From Segatella copri (GTDB lineage: Bacteria > Bacteroidota > Bacteroidia > Bacteroidales > Bacteroidaceae), in NCBI RefSeq assembly GCF_015074785.1, contig NZ_CP042464.1, positions 3,163,001-3,227,000 on the forward strand: a stretch of DNA of 64,000 nucleotides, given 5' to 3'. Shown here in pieces: positions 43,721-51,646 of this stretch. The translations under genes were made by a program, and so were the position numbers. Below the pieces are notes generated by a model. That model searched no databases, had not been told where the DNA came from, and was given only the letters and a program-made list of their open reading frames with translations. Positions within the stretch are counted from its first letter, which is position 1. Every line of letters starts with the position of its first letter.

Positions 43721-45391
43721 TTACCAATTATATTTCGGACTATCACCTACAGGAGCAGATGGTGTAGGGTTGTTCTCAGTGATTCCTGTATTGTATGAAG
43801 TCTCAGCCCTTGGCAAGCAACGATTCATCCATTCTGGAGTCTCTTGCATATTCCAACGATACAACTCAGGGTGATTGCTGTTTTCGTAGCTACGTATGAT
43901 ACCCTTCTTCAAGCGCTTGATATCATAAGTAGCTAAACCTTCTCCCCAGAACTCTGTTCGACGCTCCCACCAAACTTCATTTTGGAATTTGCTGGTAGAA
44001 GTATTGTAGTATGCCTCATTGTGAGTGCCATATACATACTGAGGGTCACGTGTCTTAGCAAAGGTGGTAAGCAACTGAATACCTTCTGCTTCTCGACCAC
44101 TTTGCATACCTACAGCTTCAGCCTCGATAAGTTTCATTTCCTCCACACGCATCAAAGGGATATCCATACACCAACCTACATATTGATCCATTACTCCAGC
44201 TGCACCGCCAGCATTCTTGAATTTAGCGGTAATACCACCCAAAGAATGTTTGTTGGCTTTAAGTAATTCTGGATAGTCTGTATTCACCTTTAAAGCTTCC
44301 AATATACTGTTTTCATCTGTGTAAGAATCAACAGCAAAATCAACGAAGCACTTCTTGCGACAGTCTGTTGAAGGAATTGTCTCATACAAGTGGCGGTCTA
44401 TATACAAAGGATAACCATAGTTGGCACCATAGCCACAGCCAGAGCCTTGCTCTGTTGTCATCTTTGCGCCCCAAGAACCATCACCATCATTATCCTTGAT
44501 GTTGGTATTGGTTGCAACGTTGCGAGTTGCCAACATCCAAGACTCATTGGCAGTGTTAAACCCTTCGGTATGACTGGTATATTCATCAGCTGTCATTACT
44601 TGATAACCAGTCTGAGCCAACTTGGCATATTTCTCTGCATTTACCCAATCCTCCATCGTTAAATATGTACGAGCTTTCAAACCGTATACAACAGACAAGT
44701 CAGGTGTATACTTTGTGGTACGCTCATATCCTGCCAAATACTCCTCAGCCTTGTCAAGATCAGAGAGGATGAAGTTAAACGCCTCCTCATTAGTCATTCG
44801 AGGGTTGTTTGTAGACATCTCTCTTGTTGTAGCTTCTGTTATCTTTGGTACAGTCAATGCATTCTTGTCCTCTGCATAAGTCTTTGCGCTATACATGCGA
44901 GCGAGGTCGAGATAGAACATTGCACGCATGGCATACGCTTGACCAACTCCAGCCTTTTGGCTTTCTGTAGGCTCACCATTAGGATAAGCTATAACAGTGT
45001 TGCAGTTCTTAATCCATAAGTAATAATATGTCCAAGGCATTTGACACAGAGCATAGTTTGGCCCCAAACCTTCAGCTTGACCTGCATACCAAGTTGCAAA
45101 CCATTCTGAGCCAGAGCAATCGGCTGGCACAATATCCTGTCCCATAATGTCATTCTGAATGAGTATAGATGGATAGCCCCAGTCGTTTGCATATTGACTA
45201 GAACCACTATATGTGTATTCTCCAGAAAGGTTTGATGTGATAGCATCAACAAGAGAAGCAAAAGCTTTAGGCGCTTCTTCCAACTCCTTCTGGCTAACAT
45301 AACCCTTTTCTGCATCAAACTCCTTTATACAACTCGTCAATGAAGTGGCCATCAACGAGACTGCAATGAATTTAATTATATTCTTGTTCAT
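43721..45391 (-). CDS. SusD/RagB-like lipoprotein (orphan pair)
   Basis: 556 residues. The signal MNKNIIKFIAVSLMATSLTSC ends in a lipobox. SusD features include QAYAMRAMFYLDLARMYSAKT (early helical repeat) and the late VWWERRTEFWGEGLATYDIK block. It begins 40 bases after susC. The pair has no enzyme or regulator genes next to it in the window, so its substrate cannot be guessed. Confidence 0.92.
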   Translation of the reverse strand: MNKNIIKFIAVSLMATSLTSCIKEFDAEKGYVSQKELEEAPKAFASLVDAITSNLSGEYTYSGSSQYANDWGYPSILIQNDIMGQDIVPADCSGSEWFATWYAGQAEGLGPNYALCQMPWTYYYLWIKNCNTVIAYPNGEPTESQKAGVGQAYAMRAMFYLDLARMYSAKTYAEDKNALTVPKITEATTREMSTNNPRMTNEEAFNFILSDLDKAEEYLAGYERTTKYTPDLSVVYGLKARTYLTMEDWVNAEKYAKLAQTGYQVMTADEYTSHTEGFNTANESWMLATRNVATNTNIKDNDGDGSWGAKMTTEQGSGCGYGANYGYPLYIDRHLYETIPSTDCRKKCFVDFAVDSYTDENSILEALKVNTDYPELLKANKHSLGGITAKFKNAGGAAGVMDQYVGWCMDIPLMRVEEMKLIEAEAVGMQSGREAEGIQLLTTFAKTRDPQYVYGTHNEAYYNTSTSKFQNEVWWERRTEFWGEGLATYDIKRLKKGIIRSYENSNHPELYRWNMQETPEWMNRCLPRAETSYNTGITENNPTPSAPVGDSPKYNW

Positions 45392-45431
45392 TTTGAAATT
45401 TCATTTTATCAGTTAAACAACTCTTTCCTTA

Positions 45432-48400
45432 TTAGAATGTAACCTGGATGCCACCAGAAATGTTACGAGTTGGAGAGTAAGAACCGTAGCTGCTTGAGCC
45501 ATCGTATGAGAAACGAGGATCAAGACCCTTACGAGCAGACCAGAAGCAGAGGTTCTCGCCCATTACATAAACACGAAGCTTAGACAACAGTGGAATCATA
45601 CCTTTAGGGAAGGTATAACCTACAGAAAATGATTGGAAGTTGAGATAACTTGCACTTTCCAAGAATCTGTCACTGCGTGATGCCACATACTGGTCACCAT
45701 ACTGATAGCGAGGAATATTGGATGAAGTATTGTCTGCGCTCCAAGACTTGAAGATATCTTTGTGGAGTCCCAATCCTCTACCTGCACTGTATGCATTATC
45801 CATAAGAACTGCGTAACCACTATCATATACCTTACCACCAAGCTGGAAGTCGAAAATCAAGGAAGCATCAAATCCTTTGAAGCTAAAGTTTGTACTGAAA
45901 CCTCCAAATACCTTTGGCAGCAATGAACCCATCTCATAATAGGTAGCCTTAGAGTAATCTGTTGTGGTAGAACTCATATTCTTACCAGGGCGTGTTCCTG
46001 CATTTGCTTCCTGCAACTCGTCGTCAACCCAGTAAAGAGCTTGACCATCTTCGCTTACGCCAGCATATTTAGGTAAGAAAGCGTTATAAAGCGGACCGCC
46101 CTCACGATACCAATATTGGAATGTTCTTGTTGGGTTTGCCTCAGAGAATCCGCCATAATCCTTTGTCTTTGACTCAGGCAATTTGAGAACCTTGGTAGAG
46201 TTATGAGACATATTCAAACTTACAGACCAATCTAAATCACGTGTGCGAATGATAGAACCAGTCAAGGCAAATTCAATACCGTTGTTTCGAATGTCGCCTA
46301 CGTTGCCATAGTAACCACGAGAACCATTTGACTCTGGAATAGACAGCCAGAAAAGCAAGTCGGATGTCTTCTTGGAGTAGAAGTCGATGTTACCGCTCAG
46401 TCTATTCTTGAAGAGCGAGAACTCTACACCTACGTTGAAGTTGTTGGTCGTCTCCCATGTGATATCTTCATTACCTACTCTGTAGAATGAAGGAGAAATA
46501 GTTGTTGTACCTGCAATGGTAAGTGTGTAAAGATTGGTATAAGCAAAGCTACCAATGTTATCATTACCTTGCTGACCGTAAGATACTTTCAACTTCAAGT
46601 TATCTACCCAAGGAGCGTTAAACCAACTTTCCTTGCTGATAATCCAAGCGGCACCAAGAGACCAGAAATTACCCCAACGATGTGACTTTGCAAAGTAGGA
46701 AGAACCGTCTCGACGATAAGAGGCAGAAGCGAAGTACTTCTCATCGTAGTTGTACTGTGCACGACCGAAGTAACCTTCTACGTTGTAGTCGGTTTGGTAT
46801 GAGGTGTTGCTATAAGGATTGGCATACGCATAGAGTTCCTGAATATATGGAGAGAACTCATAACGAGCATTACCTTCAAGATACTTCACATTCTGACGAT
46901 AGTATTCATGTCCGAGCAATGCATCAACATTGTGCTTGCCAAACTGCTTGAGGAATGTCAATGTCTGGACATTGTTTGTTCTCAAGTTCGCTGTATTGCT
47001 CTTTTTCAAAGAACCATTTGCACCAGCATTAGGACCCTCGAAAGAGTTCAAATAGTCGTGCAAATCAAACACATCGTATGTTACGGTGCTAGACAGATTC
47101 AACTTCAACCAATCTGTAAAACTGATGTCCGCAGCAATGTTGGCGTTGATCTGGTTCATACCTTGCTTCCACTTGTTGTACTGGTTGGCTGCAATAGGGT
47201 TGCCAGTAGCCATGTATGGACGAGTCATACCATAACCATTAGCTGGAGTACCGTAATCATATCTCTTGTGACCGTATTGGTCTGTGAGAATGTAAGGATT
47301 ACCACTCTCATCGACACCACGAATGTAAAGAGGATAAATTGGAGCAATACGTGATACAAAGTAGAACATGTTACCTGAGCTACCTGTAGTAGAACTCAAG
47401 TTAGGGTTCTGCTCTGTGTCTGAATGAACGAACTGAGCGTTGGCAGCAAGTTTCAACCATTTCTTTGCCTGATAGTCTGCCTTGATACGTCCACTATAAC
47501 GCTTGTAACTAGAGTTTTCGATAACACCATTGTCATCCAAGTAGCCTAAACTAGCATAGAAAGAGCCACGATCCAAAGCTCCCCTTACACTGATGTTATA
47601 TTCCTGGCGGAACGAATTTTTGTAAGCAGCATCAGCCCAGTTGTCTGGTGTCAAATAAAGAGTCTGCCCGTTTGCGGTAATGGTTCTGCCAAGAGTTGCA
47701 TTGGGATTCAACTTGCCGTCAGTGCCAATTAAAGACTCTCCGTCTGGCAAGGTGTAGCAATTGTATACCAACTGATTAAGCATCGTTTTGTTAGCCCAAG
47801 CATTTGCAGAAGTTGCATCCATACCTCTTGACAATGCATAATTATTATACTGCATATAATAAGCCTCATAATACTGACCTGGATCACGGATAACATCATA
47901 TTCTGGGATAGCACGTGAGTTGGAACCCCACTTCATGTCAACAGTAACCTCTGCGTCCTTGTTCTTACCACTCTTTGTTGTAATCAGGATAACACCAGCA
48001 GCACCACGAGCACCATAAAGTGCAGCAGATGCAGCATCTTTCAATACGGTTACAGACTCGATATCTTCAGTTGGAATTGAAGAAAGGTTACCTGGATAAG
48101 GAGCACCATCAACAATAACCAAAGGTGCTGTTGCTGCATACATAGAGGCAATACCACGGATGTTGACGCCGTTGTTGTCAGAACCAGGCTGACCAGAAGT
48201 ACCACGCAACTGCAAGCCAGGCACAGAACCAACCAAAGCATCAGTTACGTTAGTTGAAATCTTCTTAGAAAGTTCCTCAGAACCTACCACGGCTGCAGAA
48301 CCGGTAAATGCACTCTTCTTAGCAGTACCGAAAGCAACAACCATGACTTCATCCAATGCATGATTGTCTGGGTCAAGAACAATTTTCATGTTCTTGCCAG

Positions 48401-48650
48401 CCTTTACAGTCTTACCAATCATACCGATGTAAGAAATCTCCAACTTAGCATTTGCAGGAGCATTCAATGAGAAGTTACCATCAACATCGGTAACTGTACC
48501 GGTATTGGTACCTGCTACTTTGATAGAGGCACCAATAACTGGGCTTCCATCCTCAGAAGAGGTAATAGTACCGGAAACTTGAGTTTGCGCCAACGCCATT
48601 CCTAAACTAAGGAAGAGGCAGGCAATAAACGTCATGAGTCTTTTTTCCAT
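45432..48650 (-). CDS. SusC-like TonB-dependent transporter (orphan pair)
   Basis: 1072 residues, intact. It has a signal peptide (MEKRLMTFIACLFLSLGMALAQ), the carboxypeptidase-like domain (GTITSSEDGSPVIGASIKVAG), the plug start ALDEVMVVAFGTAKKSAFTG, GIASMYAATAPLVIVDGAPY, LYGARGAAGVILITTKSG, and a long barrel ending in a C-terminal Phe (ISGGIQVTF). It forms an outer-membrane import complex with the SusD at 43721. Confidence 0.95.
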   Translation of the reverse strand: MEKRLMTFIACLFLSLGMALAQTQVSGTITSSEDGSPVIGASIKVAGTNTGTVTDVDGNFSLNAPANAKLEISYIGMIGKTVKAGKNMKIVLDPDNHALDEVMVVAFGTAKKSAFTGSAAVVGSEELSKKISTNVTDALVGSVPGLQLRGTSGQPGSDNNGVNIRGIASMYAATAPLVIVDGAPYPGNLSSIPTEDIESVTVLKDAASAALYGARGAAGVILITTKSGKNKDAEVTVDMKWGSNSRAIPEYDVIRDPGQYYEAYYMQYNNYALSRGMDATSANAWANKTMLNQLVYNCYTLPDGESLIGTDGKLNPNATLGRTITANGQTLYLTPDNWADAAYKNSFRQEYNISVRGALDRGSFYASLGYLDDNGVIENSSYKRYSGRIKADYQAKKWLKLAANAQFVHSDTEQNPNLSSTTGSSGNMFYFVSRIAPIYPLYIRGVDESGNPYILTDQYGHKRYDYGTPANGYGMTRPYMATGNPIAANQYNKWKQGMNQINANIAADISFTDWLKLNLSSTVTYDVFDLHDYLNSFEGPNAGANGSLKKSNTANLRTNNVQTLTFLKQFGKHNVDALLGHEYYRQNVKYLEGNARYEFSPYIQELYAYANPYSNTSYQTDYNVEGYFGRAQYNYDEKYFASASYRRDGSSYFAKSHRWGNFWSLGAAWIISKESWFNAPWVDNLKLKVSYGQQGNDNIGSFAYTNLYTLTIAGTTTISPSFYRVGNEDITWETTNNFNVGVEFSLFKNRLSGNIDFYSKKTSDLLFWLSIPESNGSRGYYGNVGDIRNNGIEFALTGSIIRTRDLDWSVSLNMSHNSTKVLKLPESKTKDYGGFSEANPTRTFQYWYREGGPLYNAFLPKYAGVSEDGQALYWVDDELQEANAGTRPGKNMSSTTTDYSKATYYEMGSLLPKVFGGFSTNFSFKGFDASLIFDFQLGGKVYDSGYAVLMDNAYSAGRGLGLHKDIFKSWSADNTSSNIPRYQYGDQYVASRSDRFLESASYLNFQSFSVGYTFPKGMIPLLSKLRVYVMGENLCFWSARKGLDPRFSYDGSSSYGSYSPTRNISGGIQVTF

Positions 48651-48861
48651 AAATCTCTCTCGTTTAATTAATTAATAAATATATAATGTTTTATATTTCT
48701 TTCTCACTACATATCCTCCCAACTTTTATTGAGCCTGGGGGCTCATTTCTTGTCTCCAACTCTTATTCCGAACTGGTGGGGTGGGTATGTTGCCATACCT
48801 TATTATATATAGGGAAGTATCTCAAACTTCACTAAATTTTAATAATATTTTTAATCGGCTG

Positions 48862-48893
48862 CAAAAATAAGCATTTTTTAGGAAATCACCAAA
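48862..48893 (-). promoter_or_regulatory. Promoter of the orphan susC
   Basis: Minus-strand TATTTTTG (48862-48869) and TTTG (48890-48893) with 20 bases between. The leader to the start is about 205 bases and contains the GC-rich patch near 48770. No gene is seen in 48651-49074. Confidence 0.75.
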
Positions 48894-48975
48894 CTTTTTT
48901 CTAGAAAAGTTGCACTTTCCCCGACATTTTATTATAAATATGCGGTTTTTATACACTTTTGCTTATGAAAAACAA

Positions 48976-49013
48976 GAGAAAGCGGCAGTTTTGTCAAAAA
49001 CTGCCGCTTTCTC
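48976..49013. terminator. Strong hairpin terminator
   Basis: GAGAAAGCGGCAGTTTT pairs perfectly with AAAACTGCCGCTTTCTC over a 4-base loop. It lies downstream of the ATPase remnant on the minus strand. Confidence 0.88.
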
Positions 49014-49074
49014 TGAAATACTGAAGTTTCGCAAGTTTCGCCCCACACGCCCTGGGCTAGGAGCTTCTGGGCCT

Positions 49075-49293
49075 TCAGCCCGTACTTAAACCACATTTGA
49101 AAGTTCTGCCTTTAATTCTTTGTCTAGAACAAAGAGCATATAGAGGGGGATGTTGATGGTTTTTGAACTGTTGTTTCTCTCGTATGGCAAGAGACTGGTG
49201 CGAACCAACTTGTCTTGCACCTTCCAGTATGAGTGGCTTCCTTCCGTGACTGTCTTTCCATTTTAACAATTGGGGTATAAGTAGTCTTTCCAT
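49075..49293 (-). pseudogene. AAA_14/DUF4143 ATPase gene with large internal deletion
   Basis: The N-terminus MERLLIPQLLKWKDSHGRKP then LILEGARQVG matches this ATPase family up to the start of Walker A (normally GARQVGKT). The frame then runs into unrelated residues. A second frame over the last part reads TINIPLYMLFVLDKELKAEL and ends in a stop at 49086, the style of DUF4143 C-termini. Only about 200 of the usual ~1200 bases remain, so the middle was deleted out of frame. Confidence 0.75.
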
Positions 49294-49350
49294 ACGCTAA
49301 AAATTATGTTTTGGCAAAGATGCTAATAAACAGTGAATTACGCAAGTAAA

Positions 49351-49439
49351 ATCACATTTTCCTAAGGACTTTTAAGTATATTTATCACATTTTCCTAAGG
49401 ACTTTTCTGTTAAATCATCACATTTTCCTAAGGACTTTT
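49351..49439. repeat. 33-bp periodic array downstream of the second DUF234-type ATPase
   Basis: ATCACATTTTCCTAAGGACT followed by TTT occurs at 49351, 49384 and 49417, exactly 33 bases apart, with 10 unrelated bases between units. A degenerate CCCACATTTTTC follows at 49449, reaching the ATPase stop at 49460. Only three units, no leader and no cas genes: not a CRISPR array. Confidence 0.92.
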
Positions 49440-49459
49440 GACTGGAAATCCCACATTTT

Positions 49460-50911
49460 TCAAAACAAGTCGTCTCCTGTTACCTGTCTGTTGATCTTTC
49501 TTGCATACATATTATTATACAGTCCATGAGGGGTGACAAAAGTTGGTATGAGCGTCTTGGTGGTCTTCGTCACTTTCTTGAAAACCTTCAGGCGGTGTGC
49601 CAGATGGGCATCGTATGCCTTGCTGATTTCATATTCCCCATTGCAATATTTCATCTCGCAGATAGAGATGGATTTATCCGAGCGGTCTATCAGCAGGTCA
49701 ATCTGTGTTCCACGTTTCAGGTCTTCGTCTGCCTCCTCGTCTGCCATAACTTTGGCAGTAGGTCGGTAAGACCATGAACAAGGGGTATTGATGCTGCCAT
49801 CTATGCCCAAAGCTCTGATAATTTCGTTGATGTGGTGAAGGCATACGATTTCAAAGGCATGACCGCACCATGATTCATACTCTGCAGTGGTTTGCATCTT
49901 GACCCAATAGTTGTCGAGGAATGCCCCCTTATTATGCATGAATTTGAAATAAAACAGGCAGAAAGGATCTATGAGCTGATACATCATATCTTTCTTCGAC
50001 TTGCCGAAAGGAGTATAACTGCGGATGAAATCACATTGCTCAAGTTCTTTGAGTATCTGGCTGAACCTTCCGTTGTTTGCCAGTCCCGTGGCGTCCAGCA
50101 GGTCTTGTCGGGTCATTCCTTTGCCTTTGCTTTTCAGGGCTTTAACTATGGTAAGATGGTTGTCGGCTTTCTTGAAGAGCGAACTGAACAGACGGTCAAA
50201 CTCTTCGGTGAGTTCGCCGCCACGGGTGAAGCAAAGCTGCTGGATATTCTGTGCCACACTTTTGTTGTTTTCGAAAAGAGACAGGTAATAAGCTACACCG
50301 CCCATTGCCATATAGCACTCAATGATTTCCGGGCGCTCATAATAAAAACCCTGTGCTTTGAAATACTCTTCTACTTCATGCAGCTTGAAGGGAGAGAGCA
50401 GAATGTTGTGAGTAATGCGATTATGGAGCCCTCCCCGTGAATTGATAACCTGGTTGAGCATCCAGGTGGTAGCACTTCCACAGGCTATCAGTTTGATGTC
50501 GCTGCGGTATGATGCCCAGTCGTTCCAGAAATGTTCCAGTGCACTGATGAAGTGGGAGGCATACGTGTCGAACCAGGGAAGTTCATCGAAGAAGATGATT
50601 TTTGTTCCTTCTGGCATTTTTTCCAATGCTTTCTGCAGAAGCCGGAATGCTTCCGGCCAATTAGAAGCATCAGTTTCTATGCCTAACTGGTCGTTGAGTG
50701 CGAAGCTGAAACTCGCAAGTTGCTCCTTGGTTGTAACATTGTCTTTGCCTGTAATGCGGAATGTAAATCTGTTTTCGAACAGTTCTTTTACAAGAAAAGT
50801 CTTGCCTACACGGCGTCTGCCATAGATGGCTATAAATTCTGATTTGCGGCTTGAAATATAGTTCTCAAGCTTTCCAATCTCTTGTTCTCTGCCTATAATA
50901 TTCTCCTTCAT
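49460..50911 (-). CDS. AAA ATPase with C-terminal DUF234 nuclease-like domain (copy 2)
   Basis: 483 residues, same family as 30447-31904 but clearly diverged. The start IIGREQEIGKLENYISSRKS leads to Walker A YGRRRVGKTFLV; Walker B is IIFFDELPWFDTY, and the sensor region is IACGSATTWML. A winged-helix segment (TRQDLLDATGLANNGRFSQIL) precedes the C-terminal QIDLLIDRSDKSISICEMKY nuclease core (D...E-x-K). The gene is bracketed by a 33-bp repeat array downstream and palindromes over its promoter upstream. Confidence 0.88.
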   Translation of the reverse strand: MKENIIGREQEIGKLENYISSRKSEFIAIYGRRRVGKTFLVKELFENRFTFRITGKDNVTTKEQLASFSFALNDQLGIETDASNWPEAFRLLQKALEKMPEGTKIIFFDELPWFDTYASHFISALEHFWNDWASYRSDIKLIACGSATTWMLNQVINSRGGLHNRITHNILLSPFKLHEVEEYFKAQGFYYERPEIIECYMAMGGVAYYLSLFENNKSVAQNIQQLCFTRGGELTEEFDRLFSSLFKKADNHLTIVKALKSKGKGMTRQDLLDATGLANNGRFSQILKELEQCDFIRSYTPFGKSKKDMMYQLIDPFCLFYFKFMHNKGAFLDNYWVKMQTTAEYESWCGHAFEIVCLHHINEIIRALGIDGSINTPCSWSYRPTAKVMADEEADEDLKRGTQIDLLIDRSDKSISICEMKYCNGEYEISKAYDAHLAHRLKVFKKVTKTTKTLIPTFVTPHGLYNNMYARKINRQVTGDDLF

Positions 50912-50939
50912 ATCTATCTCATATTAGTGAAACCTGTCG

Positions 50940-51028
50940 CAAAGTTACAAAAAATATGAGATTACGACAACTTTTAAACGAGAAATCTGTCGTAATCTCG
51001 ATAAAAAAGTGAGATTACGACAGATTTT
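50940..51028 (-). promoter_or_regulatory. Promoter with overlapping operator-like palindromes
   Basis: A -7 element TAACTTTG lies at 50940-50947 (minus strand), with GTTG at 50968-50971 in the -33 position. GAGATTACGACA occurs at 50958-50969. Its reverse complement, extended to AAATCTGTCGTAATCTC, is at 50983-50999, and GAGATTACGACAGATTT is at 51011-51027. The last two form a perfect 17-bp inverted repeat. Confidence 0.75.
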
Positions 51029-51046
51029 CATGAATTTTCTCTTTAA

Positions 51047-51347
51047 TTACTTGTCTACGGTAGAAGAAACATTGTTCTTCTCATAGAAAGCTTTGTATTC
51101 TTCACCACCATACTTCAGACCGAGATCTTCGCCGGCGATACCATCGCAGAAGCCCTTGTAAGCCCACTTGCACTTGTAGTCCTTGTCGAAGAGGTTAGGC
51201 ACCTGACCCTTGAGCCAGTATTCGTGTTCTACCTCATTATCTGACTTTAGGGGCTTTCAAGGTGAAGTTACCTGCATTCTGGTATGGGAATGCAACGAAT
51301 ATAAACAGCAAAGACAGGTACTTTAAAGCATTACCTGCATGTCTCAT
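51047..51347 (-). pseudogene. Frameshifted small secreted protein gene
   Basis: The N-terminal frame starts at 51347 with a signal-like MRHAGNALKYLSLLFIFVAF and stops after FTLKAPKVR. The +1-shifted frame continues as SDNEVEHEYWLKGQVPNLFD through KWAYKGFCDGIAGEDLGLKY to a stop at 51047. The total of 301 bases is one base over a whole number of codons, and the shift falls at a CCCC run. An intact version would be about 99 residues. I do not recognise the family. A -7 element TATCTTTG lies at 51433-51440. Confidence 0.6.
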
Positions 51348-51522
51348 GATTAATTGGTTTTTATGATTTAATTGGTTTAAAACTTGTTCGTTGGTTTATA
51401 TACGAATTTTGTTTTTATTGATTTTCTGTTGCAAAGATAGTCTTTTATCTGTTAAGTGCCGTTAACTAACGTGCCATCGGTGTTTCTTTTTGTTTCATAT
51501 CTGAATAATATATAAATAAAAA

Positions 51523-51566
51523 AACAAAAGAAGGAAATATGAAACAATATATCTCCTTCTTTTGTT
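51523..51566 (-). terminator. Terminator of the xylan-type SusC/SusD operon
   Basis: AACAAAAGAAGGA pairs with TCCTTCTTTTGTT, and a TTTTTTTATTT run follows on the minus strand, about 80 bases beyond the SusD stop. Confidence 0.88.
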
Positions 51567-51646
51567 AATTAAGTGTATTTCGACATCTATTTATTGTATT
51601 CTAATACGTTTGTCGAAAATATGGTATTCTGTCATTGTAGCTTGTC

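Noticed and set aside
49351..49439. Possible CRISPR array
   Set aside because: Three 23-base repeats with only 10-base intervals, no leader and no cas genes; spacing is far too short for spacers.
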